Origin: Thiobacillus sp.
Lineage (GTDB): Bacteria; Pseudomonadota; Gammaproteobacteria; Burkholderiales; Thiobacillaceae
NCBI GenBank assembly: GCA_024709425.1
Contig: JANJWS010000012.1
Span: 1-64,000, forward strand
Length of the DNA: 64,000 bases
Reading direction: 5' to 3'
In this document: in pieces, positions 7,608 through 15,408 of the stretch
How the letters are laid out: each line of letters starts with the position of its first letter
How positions within the stretch are numbered: the stretch's first letter is position 1
Position numbers and translations under genes: made by a program
Notes under the pieces: model-generated
Database searches by the model: none
The model's input: the letters and a program-made list of their open reading frames with translations, nothing else
What the model was told of the DNA's origin: nothing

Positions 7608-8287
7608 CGGGGACGTTCAAACCTTGCATGGACATATTGCCGCCCACACAGAAGCACTTGTGGCCGGAACTCAGAAATGCCCAGAAGCTCGGATTCACGC
7701 TGTACGGCGGCACCGCTATTGCACTTCGACTGGGGCACCGTGATTCAGTCGATTTCGATTTCTTCTCGGAAAAGCCGCTTGACCGGAACGCCATCAAGTC
7801 GGCTTTTCCATTTATGAAGCAGTCCACAACGCTTCAAGATCAAGACAATACTTGGGTTGTGTTTGTGCCCTGCGGAAACTCAGAGCGAGAACACGTCAAA
7901 GTCTCGTTCTTCGGCACGATTGCTTTCGGCAGGGTGGGAGAACCGGACTTTACCGACGACGGCGTCTTGCAGGTGGCTTCCTTTGACGATTTGATGGCGA
8001 CCAAGCTCAAGGTCGTGCTCCAGCGTGCGGAGGCCAAGGACTATCGTGACGTCGCCGCGATGATCAATGCCGGTGTGAGTCTGTCACGTGGCCTCGCGTC
8101 TGCCCGGCAACTATACGGGCCGAACTTCCAACCGAGCGAGAGCCTGAAAGCACTTGTCTATTTCAATGACGGCGACTTGAAAACCCTTGGCGCCGACGAG
8201 AAGAAGACGCTGGTCGATGCCGTAAAAATCGTGCGCGACCTCCCTGATGTGGCGTTGCGCTCGAAGTCTCTGAGTGGTCTGAGTTGA
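7604..8287 (+). CDS. AbiEii/AbiGii-family nucleotidyltransferase toxin
   Basis: A 227-residue protein with the nucleotidyltransferase signature LYGGTAIALRLGHRDSVDFD (~residues 33-52), followed by FASFDDLMATKLKVVLQRAEAKDYRDVAAM-like sequence, in which the KD..D part is typical of AbiEii. Family members act in type IV toxin-antitoxin/abortive infection; some, such as MenT, modify tRNA 3' ends. The start at 7604 overlaps the antitoxin stop. The gene ends 104 bp before the solitary CRISPR repeat at 8392. Its base use is less GC-rich than the flanking cas genes, consistent with separate acquisition. Confidence 0.82.
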   Translation: MTGTFKPCMDILPPTQKHLWPELRNAQKLGFTLYGGTAIALRLGHRDSVDFDFFSEKPLDRNAIKSAFPFMKQSTTLQDQDNTWVVFVPCGNSEREHVKVSFFGTIAFGRVGEPDFTDDGVLQVASFDDLMATKLKVVLQRAEAKDYRDVAAMINAGVSLSRGLASARQLYGPNFQPSESLKALVYFNDGDLKTLGADEKKTLVDAVKIVRDLPDVALRSKSLSGLS

Positions 8288-8391
8288 AAAAATCTGTCCG
8301 TCATGGATGAGCGCATCGCTGGCCTTGTGAATGCCGAAAAGCGTGCCGGAGCAGTGCTCGCCTTTGGCAGCGCCACCGAGTTCATGAAGTT

Positions 8392-8427
8392 GTTTTCAGG
8401 CCCCGACTTGGAAAAGGGGATTGGCAT
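8392..8427 (+). promoter_or_regulatory. Solitary degenerate CRISPR repeat in the cas6 leader
   Basis: 36 bp matching the array repeat at 30 of 36 positions, without spacers. The CCCC/GGGG hairpin arms are intact; the changes are at positions 6, 19, 20, 33, 34 and 36, so the ATTGAGAC end becomes ATTGGCAT. It ends three bases before the cas6 ATG, and its AAAAGGGGA (8412-8420) is the only plausible ribosome site. Cas6, which binds this hairpin, could thus control its own message. It shares the C20-to-G change with the last repeat of the array, suggesting it is the far end of an ancestral array. Confidence 0.88.
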
Positions 8428-8430
8428 CCA

Positions 8431-9333
8431 ATGCTGGAATCACTGAACGGCCTGCCGCTGATGCGGCTGCATTTTGCATTTCGGACGACGGCGCCGCTGA
8501 GCCTTTATGGCTATACCGGTTCGACCTGGCACGGGGCACTGGGCCACGCGCTGAGCGAGGCGGCGCCGGAGGCATTCGACTGCCTGTATCGCGCCGCGGC
8601 GGGGGACGACGCGCCACGGCCCTTTGCCCTGCTGCCGCATGCCGGGCCGACCGAACTGGCGCCAGGCGACTGGCTCGGCTTGAGCCTTACGCTTGCCGGG
8701 CCGGCGGTGGCGCTTTCGCGCGAGGTGATGTTCGCGATGGAGCACCTGGGGGCGCGCGGGCTGGGCAACCAGCATGTGCCGCTGGCGCTTTCCGGCGTGG
8801 GGTGCGAACGCGCCGACGGCGAAGCGGTCGCGGTGCTGGGGCCAGCCGGGACGATGCAGGCGCAGGCGCTGGTTCCGGTCGAGCTCGCGGAATTGGCTGC
8901 TATCTGGTCGGGACTGCCGGCGCGACGCGTGGCGCTGCGCTTCGATACGCGTCTACGGATGAAGGCAGGCAACGGCCTCATGGACACGGTCCCGCCCCTG
9001 CGGTTGTTGCTGCAGCGCCTGCTCGAACGGGTGAGCGCGCTGATGATGCTGTACGGCGCCGGCGCAGCGCTGCCGGACGACGGGGTGCGCACCTTGCTCC
9101 GGCATGCGGAATCGGTCGAGGTCGAAGGTCACGACCTGCGCTGGGAGGAATGGGGGCGCGTCTCGGGGCGCAGCGGCCAGCACATGCCGTGGGGCGGACT
9201 GGTGGGCGAAGTCCGTTATCGCGGCGACCTCACGCCCCTGCTGCCATGGCTGGCGCTGGGCGAATGGCTGCACGTGGGCGCCAAGACGACCTTCGGCCTG
9301 GGGCATTACTCGCTTCTGGCGGCGCCACGTTGA
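8431..9333 (+). CDS. cas6: Cas6 pre-crRNA endoribonuclease
   Basis: A 300-residue RAMP protein. The start matches Cas6 of the PF10040 type (LHFAFRTTAPLSLYGYTGS), and the C-terminus carries the family hallmarks MPWGGLVGEVRYRGDLTPLLP and LGEWLHVGAKTTFGLGHYSL, the last being the Gly-rich RNA-binding loop. It cuts repeats to give crRNAs with an 8-base 5' tag. The catalytic residues vary in this family and I do not assign them. The gene runs rightward and converges with the effector operon; its leader is a lone CRISPR repeat. Confidence 0.93.
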   Translation: MLESLNGLPLMRLHFAFRTTAPLSLYGYTGSTWHGALGHALSEAAPEAFDCLYRAAAGDDAPRPFALLPHAGPTELAPGDWLGLSLTLAGPAVALSREVMFAMEHLGARGLGNQHVPLALSGVGCERADGEAVAVLGPAGTMQAQALVPVELAELAAIWSGLPARRVALRFDTRLRMKAGNGLMDTVPPLRLLLQRLLERVSALMMLYGAGAALPDDGVRTLLRHAESVEVEGHDLRWEEWGRVSGRSGQHMPWGGLVGEVRYRGDLTPLLPWLALGEWLHVGAKTTFGLGHYSLLAAPR

Positions 9334-9363
9334 GCCCGGCAACCGCTGTTGGCACCGCTGCCC

Positions 9364-10488
9364 TCAAGGTGCGGTGATCCAGGTGGTGAGTGCGAGTTCG
9401 AGGTTGCCAAGCGTGGGGCCGGCAAGGACGCGAATGCGGTTCTCCTCGGCGCGCGCGGTGACGGCGGGACCGGGTTGCATCCCCCACACGAGAAGGGCAG
9501 CACGGGCTGCGAGCCCGCCCCCCTTGCGCACCGATTCGAGGGTGTAGATGAAGTCGGCGACGGATTTGCCTGCGGCCTGAGGCTTCAGGGCCTTGCACTC
9601 GACCAGATACAGGCGGTTGTCGCGCACGAAAGCAGCGTCGATCTCGTTGCGGATTTCGGCGTTGGCCACCGCAGCGATCTTCAGTCCATGGCAAACGTCG
9701 CGCAACCCGATTCGCGGCGCAAGCCCGTTGAGCACGCCCCATACGTGCTGTTCGAGCCAGCCACCGGCAAGCAGCGCGGCTTCGCTGCGCCCACACTGCC
9801 AGCGCTTGTCTTGCCGGGACACGAGCCCCAGGTTCTGCAACCGCTTCAGCAGATCGAGGTGGCGCGGTGCAAAGTCGCCTCCGTTCTTGAGACAGAAGTT
9901 CTTCATGTCGCCTTCGCCAACAGGGCCGAGTTCGATGAGCGCCTTGGTGCGTTCGCGCGGGGCGTCGTCCATGAGCAGGCGGGCCAGGTCGGCGGCGCGC
10001 GGGTCTGCGGCGGTGTGTCGTTCGACGATCTCCTGGCCGTGTGCGGCGAGCAGATCGGAAAGCGAGAGCACACCGGCAAGCGCAACGGGCTGGGGCTGCG
10101 CGGGCTCGAGCCAGTGCAGGCGGTTGTCGCGCTCGACATAAAACACGGGGCGCCCGGCATCGGTGAAGGCGCGGAACGCGGCCAGCGTCATGGTCTTCTT
10201 GCCGCCGGTGGCGTTGAGCGCGGCGCGCGGATAACGCGCGGCGATGTCGCGGAAGCACTGCAACATGGCGGCGAAGTCGTCGACGGCGTGCAGGCGCTCG
10301 ACAGTGCAAGGCAGTCCGTGGCGTTCCAGCACCCGCCCGAGCCATGCGGCACGCTGCGCCATGCTGTCGTCGCTGACCACGAGCGTGACGCGCGCCGGAC
10401 GGAACGCGGGGTCGAGCACCGGGGTGAGATTGGGAATGGCCTGCTCGGAAACCAGGCACACGACGGTGTCGTAGGCGGGACGCTGCAT
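9364..10488 (-). CDS. Card1/Can2-type CARF nuclease (DUF1887)
   Basis: A 374-residue protein. The N-terminal CARF domain (~1-130) has a Rossmann start AYDTVVCLVSEQAIPNL and the ligand-site motif NATGGKKTM (92-100). A winged-helix-like middle leads to a PD-(D/E)xK nuclease: GGWLEQHVW (Glu246), NEIDAAFV (Asp284) and LYLVECKA (Glu297, Lys299). Card1 and Can2 proteins are activated by cyclic tetra- (or hexa-) adenylate and cut nucleic acids, slowing growth or blocking phage. It is the last gene of the minus-strand operon, four bases after the ring nuclease gene. Confidence 0.92.
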   Translation of the reverse strand: MQRPAYDTVVCLVSEQAIPNLTPVLDPAFRPARVTLVVSDDSMAQRAAWLGRVLERHGLPCTVERLHAVDDFAAMLQCFRDIAARYPRAALNATGGKKTMTLAAFRAFTDAGRPVFYVERDNRLHWLEPAQPQPVALAGVLSLSDLLAAHGQEIVERHTAADPRAADLARLLMDDAPRERTKALIELGPVGEGDMKNFCLKNGGDFAPRHLDLLKRLQNLGLVSRQDKRWQCGRSEAALLAGGWLEQHVWGVLNGLAPRIGLRDVCHGLKIAAVANAEIRNEIDAAFVRDNRLYLVECKALKPQAAGKSVADFIYTLESVRKGGGLAARAALLVWGMQPGPAVTARAEENRIRVLAGPTLGNLELALTTWITAP

Positions 10489-10492
10489 GGGT

Positions 10493-10816
10493 TCAGGCGG
10501 TGCGGGCCAACAGGCCCAGTTCCCAGCGGCTGGCTTCGAGCGCGGCGGCGTCCAGAACGGCGCCCTCGGGCAGGCGGTCAAGCAGGCGCAGCACCAGGGC
10601 ACGGTCACCGGGCTGCATCGCCACCGTCACCCGATTGACGGGCACTTCCCGCCCCAGCAGCGCCGCCATCAACTGCGCCGATCCGGCATGTCCGATCGCA
10701 GAGACAAAACCGTCGGCGACCAGCGCACGTGCCGCATCGAGACCAAGCGGCCCCTCGAAGCGCCACTCGCCATAGCCGGTGAGGATGGGGGAATTGAGGA
10801 GATAGAGGGTGGGCAT
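10493..10816 (-). CDS. DUF1874 ring nuclease, Crn2/AcrIII-1 type
   Basis: A 107-residue protein that fits the DUF1874 pattern: TLYLLNSPIL at the start, SAIGHAGSAQLMAALLG (39-55, with His43 at the place of the catalytic His of AcrIII-1) and VPVNRVTVAMQPGD. Family members degrade cyclic tetra-adenylate. In viruses they are anti-CRISPRs; in cells (Crn2) they terminate the type III signal. Its place between the membrane sensor and Card1 suggests a built-in off switch for a cA4 system. This is assigned from motif memory, not a search. Confidence 0.87.
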   Translation of the reverse strand: MPTLYLLNSPILTGYGEWRFEGPLGLDAARALVADGFVSAIGHAGSAQLMAALLGREVPVNRVTVAMQPGDRALVLRLLDRLPEGAVLDAAALEASRWELGLLARTA

Positions 10817-10823
10817 GGGTCAG

Positions 10824-11345
10824 TCAGATGTCGTAGCGCAAGGGGCCCCAGTTCTGATACCCATCCGCTGCATGGTGATACAGAATGATCTGGTGCGCAT
10901 TGGCGAAGCGCTTGCCGACCAGCGCCATGCCAACGACGGGGCCGGCATAGAAGCAGTGCGTCACATCGGTGCCCATGCCCATCAGTCTGGAAACGGCCTC
11001 GCGGATGTCCTGGTCGAGTTTCTCCATGTCTTCCGGCTTCAATGCCTTTGAGCGGCTGACGGTGACAAGCCGGTCTTCGGGAATGTCTTTCAGCCCAGCA
11101 TGTTGCGTACAGTAGCTGACAACCTGTGGACGAATGTCGACATCCGGCTTGAGATCCACGATCAGGATGCTCGGCTTCTGCCCAGGATTGGCCTTGATCG
11201 CCTTGATCAGATTGCGCCGTCGCCGCGCGTCGCCAAGCGTGACGGAATACCAGGTCCAGAAGATGGGTATGGCGAGGATGATGCCCAGCCAGACGCCCAC
11301 AGGATCGAGTATGTCGCGCGTGAAGGCGCCCAGGTCAAGATTCAT
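10824..11345 (-). CDS. Membrane-anchored CARF/SAVED-like sensor, Cam1-like candidate
   Basis: A 173-residue protein. One membrane helix lies at ~17-36 (VGVWLGIILAIPIFWTWYSV), then the basic segment RRRRNLIKAIK. The soluble domain starts with a beta strand (KPSILIVDLKPD) and ends with VTHCFYAGPVVGMALVGKRF and HQIILYHH, which resembles the nucleotide-sensing core of SAVED/CARF domains. Cam1, a known type III effector, also joins an N-terminal membrane helix to a CARF domain and depolarises the membrane on binding cA4. This protein may act likewise, but the family assignment is my inference. The 124 bp upstream hold no gene. Confidence 0.65.
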   Translation of the reverse strand: MNLDLGAFTRDILDPVGVWLGIILAIPIFWTWYSVTLGDARRRRNLIKAIKANPGQKPSILIVDLKPDVDIRPQVVSYCTQHAGLKDIPEDRLVTVSRSKALKPEDMEKLDQDIREAVSRLMGMGTDVTHCFYAGPVVGMALVGKRFANAHQIILYHHAADGYQNWGPLRYDI

Positions 11346-11469
11346 ACGGGGTTCTCCGTGGCATGCGGCACGAATTGCTCATTCTTCTTCATGCCGCATA
11401 CCTCCGAACGGCAGCAAGATGACAACGAAAATTCGCGGCAACTCATGACGCAGGCCGCGCGCGTCGGTT

Positions 11470-13503
11470 TCATGTATTTTCCGGCGCCATCGGGTAGACA
11501 GGCAGCACCAATCCAGCCTTCTTGGCGTCTTGGAAAGGATTGTTTCCTTCGTCCTGCGACATGTGCACCAGCGTCTGGGCCTTACCGATGTCCGGGTTGG
11601 CCATGGCCAGCAGCGTCCGAATTTCGCCCGAGCCGCGCCAGGATTTCCCACCCCTGCCGGCGGCGTGGGCCGCCTCCATGTATGTGGTGAAACGTGCCAT
11701 GCATTCTTCATGGCTGGGTGCAGCGCGTTCTTGCTGGTTGGGCACGATTTCACAGGACTTGATGTCGATTTTGACCTGCCCCATGCCGAAGGGCTTGCCC
11801 ATGCCGAGAGAATGCCGGTAGCGGTCGCCACCGCCCCAGCTGAGCGCCCAGACGAGCGCGCCGAGTTCTTCGGGTAGCAGGTTGTGGAAGCGGATGCGGG
11901 TTTCGAACGGGGTGCCGGCTGGCAGGGGATTGAGCTGGGTCTGGATGTCCCGGTTCTTCTGCTGGTCCGGCGTGGGGGCCTGGCGTTTGTGGCTGCCGCG
12001 CACGGGGTAGCGTTTCCAGCCGCGCACTTTGGCGTCTTCCTTCATCAGGGTAATGTACTTCCCGTCGCGCAGTTTGCCGCCTCCCGAATTGGCAGCTTGC
12101 TGCAGGATGTAATTGGGAAAGTAGGAGGCCTTGGGGCCGCTGAGAATGGCAGCGGGCAAGGACTCGGGCTGGACCTGGCCCTGGGCGACGGCATGGCCGA
12201 AAGACACGCGGCTGCGCAGGCCGTTGCCGGTTTCTTCGGCGATGTGGCCGAAGAGGGTCTCGCAAAAATCCGCTTCGCCCTGGCGGGCCTGCTTTTGCGT
12301 GTTCCGGATGGCCTGGCCGACGGTCAGCTTGTAGGGCAGGCGGTACATCTGCGCGAGCCCCATGGAAGCAATCCCGCCTTTTTCATCACGCAAGAAAAAA
12401 ACGGGCGTACCCCGCTCGCCATAGGGCCGCTCGCGCGTGTGGAAATCCCAGACGACCGAAGCGGGTGGGCGTCGGCCGCTGTTGCTTTCCTTCGAGGGGT
12501 TGTGCAATTCGAGAAAAGCCTTCATGACGCCCTCCGGCACGGGAATCGGCTCACGCGGATCGCCAGCGTCGAAGAACATGAACTCCATGTGCTTCTTGGG
12601 GCCGGGCTGGCCGGTGAAGACAAGGTGGCCGATGTGGTTGCCATTGCCGACCCGCGTGACACGCCTGTAGTAAAGGTGCTTGCGCTGGCCGTTCCTGTCC
12701 TCGCTGTGCGGATGGGCGAGGGGCTTGTCATCCATTTCGTAACGCACCTGCAGCCATTTCCAGGTCGGCTCCTTGGAAAGCTTCTTCCCAATCATCTCGA
12801 CGAAACGACGGTACTTGAGGATGGGCAGCTTCGGGTTCAGCTCGTCCTTGCCCTGCTCAAGACTGACCGAACCTGATCTGGCAATCTGCCTGAACGGCCC
12901 CAATGACCCTGGATCGGCGTCCTTGGGGCGGAGCAAGTTGTCGAGAACATCGTGATCGACACGAGCATGCTCACAGGGGGTAATCAGCCATTCGCCATTC
13001 TTGTATTTCAGCCAGCCGGTCTCCGGCAGGGCAACATAGGCCTTTTGCCGTCCCCCGTCCTTGTCGGCCTTCCAAACCGTATCCGCAAATTTCTCCTGGT
13101 AGTCGTTCTTGGTTGGGCCGGAGAGGTCCCTCAACGCGAATTGCTGGTCGTCCACCGCGCTCATGCGACCGAAGGCGGCGATTTCCAGCACGTTGCGAAT
13201 CATGCCCTTGAGGCTGGCGCCAGGTATGGCATAGGCGCCGTCCGGAAGCCGGCAGGGGTGAACGGCGCCGCTCCCGGCCGCTTTCTCACTGCCGATGAGA
13301 ATGGGGGTCTCGGCAATGATCTCGATGTCCAGTTCGCCGCAGAGCCCGTCCTCGAACGGCAGGTCGTGGGACACGGCCGCTGCCCATTCCGGAATATGAA
13401 CCCAACTGGACAGTGGGACGAAGTTGTAAGACGCGGTGATGGTGCTTGGCGCGGAGATCCCCGCGCCCTGCTGGTTGGGCGATCGATACCGGGAATCGTT
13501 CAT
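11470..13503 (-). CDS. TIGR03986-family RAMP protein of the type III complex
   Basis: A 677-residue RAMP-superfamily protein. It has the RAMP entry LDIEIIAETPILIGSEK (~60-76), the Gly-rich AIPGASLKGMIRNVLE loop (~92-107) and a second RAMP half near the C-terminus (GTPFETRIRFHNLLPEELGA and RHSLGMGKPFGMGQVKI). Length and layout fit the TIGR03986 family found with Csx10/Csx19 systems. It probably forms part of the backbone or cap of the effector. Its start overlaps the csx19 stop as ATGA. Confidence 0.85.
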   Translation of the reverse strand: MNDSRYRSPNQQGAGISAPSTITASYNFVPLSSWVHIPEWAAAVSHDLPFEDGLCGELDIEIIAETPILIGSEKAAGSGAVHPCRLPDGAYAIPGASLKGMIRNVLEIAAFGRMSAVDDQQFALRDLSGPTKNDYQEKFADTVWKADKDGGRQKAYVALPETGWLKYKNGEWLITPCEHARVDHDVLDNLLRPKDADPGSLGPFRQIARSGSVSLEQGKDELNPKLPILKYRRFVEMIGKKLSKEPTWKWLQVRYEMDDKPLAHPHSEDRNGQRKHLYYRRVTRVGNGNHIGHLVFTGQPGPKKHMEFMFFDAGDPREPIPVPEGVMKAFLELHNPSKESNSGRRPPASVVWDFHTRERPYGERGTPVFFLRDEKGGIASMGLAQMYRLPYKLTVGQAIRNTQKQARQGEADFCETLFGHIAEETGNGLRSRVSFGHAVAQGQVQPESLPAAILSGPKASYFPNYILQQAANSGGGKLRDGKYITLMKEDAKVRGWKRYPVRGSHKRQAPTPDQQKNRDIQTQLNPLPAGTPFETRIRFHNLLPEELGALVWALSWGGGDRYRHSLGMGKPFGMGQVKIDIKSCEIVPNQQERAAPSHEECMARFTTYMEAAHAAGRGGKSWRGSGEIRTLLAMANPDIGKAQTLVHMSQDEGNNPFQDAKKAGLVLPVYPMAPENT

Positions 13504-13994
13504 GCGCTAGCCTCCATGAATCCGATGAAGCGGGCAACGGCAGGCTGGGTGCCGCGGTCCGGGGTGGCCTGGTAGTAAATGCTGTAGGCGAGTTCGGATT
13601 GTTCGCTGGCATGGCTGGCGAATCGGCGCTCGCACGCCAGGTGGGTCGGCGCGGCGCCGGCGATCTCGCGGTGGTGGGCGAGCAGCCAGCGGCCGCCCTG
13701 GTGGCGGATGTGCAGGCTTTCGCCGGCCTTGCACAGTTCGCCGTTGAGGACGATGCCGGCAGGCTGCAGTTCTTGCAGCAGGACGTGGCGGTCGGTGAGG
13801 GTGAGCCAGCCCTGGTCGCCGCCGAAATCGGCGATGGCGGCGCGCACGGCGGCGGGGTCGTCGACGGTCCAGGCGCGGGTGTCGAGCGCGGCCGGCCGGA
13901 ATTCTTCGGCAATCAGCTCAGCAGGCCGGTTGTGGCGGGCCTTGAAGGCGTTCCAGTCGGCGTGCAGTTGTTCGAGTGCTGCGGCTTCAGTCAT
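13500..13994 (-). CDS. csx19: Csx19-like small CRISPR protein (TIGR03984)
   Basis: A 164-residue acidic protein starting MTEAAALEQLHADWNAFKAR, with LHIRHQGGRWLLAHH and a C-terminus reading ELAYSIYYQATPD. Size and position next to csx10 fit the Csx19/TIGR03984 family, thought to be a small subunit of III-D complexes. It overlaps the upstream RAMP gene by 8 bases and the downstream one by 4. Sequence conservation in this family is weak, so the name rests partly on context. Confidence 0.75.
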   Translation of the reverse strand: MTEAAALEQLHADWNAFKARHNRPAELIAEEFRPAALDTRAWTVDDPAAVRAAIADFGGDQGWLTLTDRHVLLQELQPAGIVLNGELCKAGESLHIRHQGGRWLLAHHREIAGAAPTHLACERRFASHASEQSELAYSIYYQATPDRGTQPAVARFIGFMEASA

Positions 13995-15408
13995 CGGGAT
14001 TCTCCAGTTCGGCGAGCGCGCCCTCGATGCGCCCGGTAAAGAAGCCATGACCACGGCTGGATGCCGCACCCAGCGCGAGCCGGCCTTGGGCGAGGTCTTC
14101 GAGGGCGAGACGCAGGGCGCGGCGCATCTCGGGCGCGGCGTCACGCAGGCGCCTGCGATCGAGGGCGATGCGAAGCTTGACGGTGTCGGGCTGCGTGGCG
14201 TGAACCTGCTCTTCCTTGAACAGCCGGCCGGCGCGCGCGCCGCCGGTGAAGCGGTCGATGGAAACGTGCATCTGGGTGGTGGTCTTCCAGGTGCCGTCGC
14301 CGAGCACGGCGTCGTCGAACCACAGGCAACCGGCGAGGCCCTTGGAGGTGTCGCTGGCGTCGCCGAACAAGGGGGCGAGACCGTCGTCCCCACCCGCATG
14401 GTCGTCGAGCCGGGCGTTGCGGTCGATGAAGCGGCCGGTGAGGCGCGCGTGGTGGAAGGCGGTGCGGTGGCGCAGGGCGCCTTTGACGCTGGAGGCCGGG
14501 ATGACGATCTGGCGTGCGCCCTCCCCCGCCTTGTCGTCCCGCCAGACGATGCGCCGCTCGGTGTAGGGCACGGCATCGGCGGGCTTGCTGTCGCGGTTCA
14601 GCGGGGTCGCGCCGGGCTGGCCGATGCGGAAGCCGGCTTCGGGGGTGAGGACGAGTTGGACGGCGAGGGAATCGCCGGCGCCCGCGGGCGGCTGGATGGA
14701 TGCGGCCAGGGGCGGCAGCGGGGCATCGAGCCGCGCGGGCCAGGCGGCGAAGGCGGCCAGGCCTTCGGCGGTGCGCAGGTCGGCCGTCAGCGCGCGAATG
14801 GCGTGTACGTCGATGGCACCGTACCCGGCGCGGGTAGCGCCGCCGAGGCGGAAGGTGGCGCTGGCGAGGGCGCCGGTCAGGGCTTCCCAGTCGGCGGCAT
14901 CGTCGGAGTCGGAGTCGGAGTCGGAGTCGGATTGCAGGATGAGGTCGAAGCTGAAGCGATGACCAGCGGGAAGAAACGCGCGGTCGAACTTGCCGGCGCC
15001 ATCGACGCTGCCGCGCCGGTTGAGGCGGACATGGTCGCGCTTGGGCGGCAGGGCATCGGCGAGCGGTGCGAGCCAGGGCGACAGCCCGGTGCGCAGTCCG
15101 TCCACAGGTCGGTTGTCCTGGTCGTGGAGGTGGCCGTGCGTCACGCTCACGCGCGAGGTGTGACCTTCCTCCGCGCCCCGGCCATGGTGGCCGAAGAGGC
15201 GGTCTGCCGCGCCCTCGCCGCGCCGGTCGACGACGTGATGCCGCAGTACGCCGGCGAGGGCGGTGCCGGGCAGGAGCGGCAGGCCGTTGGCGTCGCGCAC
15301 GAGGTGGGTGTCGAAGATGCCGTCGTTGCGCCCGCTGGCGATCGACAAGGGCGCGGTCGTCTCAAGCGTGACGCGCGCGAGACGGACGATGGGGTGGATG
15401 GGGATCAT
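13987..15408 (-). CDS. Double-domain Csm3-like RAMP protein
   Basis: A 473-residue protein with two RAMP domains. The first (~1-215) has LETTAPLSIASGRNDGIFDT and GLPLLPGTALAGVLRHHVV; the second (~240-473) has PEAGFRIGQPG, IPASSVKGALRHRTAFHHAR and a C-terminal ASSRGHGFFTG Gly-rich loop. Each Csm3-like unit normally holds one stretch of crRNA and, with a loop Asp, cuts target RNA once. An SDSDSDSDSDD run at ~166-176 is encoded by a 6-bp repeat. The start at 15408 forms ATGA with the csx10 stop. Confidence 0.87.
   Translation of the reverse strand: MIPIHPIVRLARVTLETTAPLSIASGRNDGIFDTHLVRDANGLPLLPGTALAGVLRHHVVDRRGEGAADRLFGHHGRGAEEGHTSRVSVTHGHLHDQDNRPVDGLRTGLSPWLAPLADALPPKRDHVRLNRRGSVDGAGKFDRAFLPAGHRFSFDLILQSDSDSDSDSDDAADWEALTGALASATFRLGGATRAGYGAIDVHAIRALTADLRTAEGLAAFAAWPARLDAPLPPLAASIQPPAGAGDSLAVQLVLTPEAGFRIGQPGATPLNRDSKPADAVPYTERRIVWRDDKAGEGARQIVIPASSVKGALRHRTAFHHARLTGRFIDRNARLDDHAGGDDGLAPLFGDASDTSKGLAGCLWFDDAVLGDGTWKTTTQMHVSIDRFTGGARAGRLFKEEQVHATQPDTVKLRIALDRRRLRDAAPEMRRALRLALEDLAQGRLALGAASSRGHGFFTGRIEGALAELENPDD
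14903..14931. repeat. 6-bp tandem repeat (TCGGAG)n within a RAMP gene
   Basis: Nearly five copies of a hexamer on the plus strand, read on the minus strand as alternating Ser-Asp. Changes in copy number would keep the reading frame. Confidence 0.85.

Noticed and set aside
7006-8427. Full CreTA-type RNA antitoxin between the two degenerate repeats
   Set aside because: CreA needs a short spacer-like segment between two closely placed repeats; here they are 1.35 kb apart with protein genes between.
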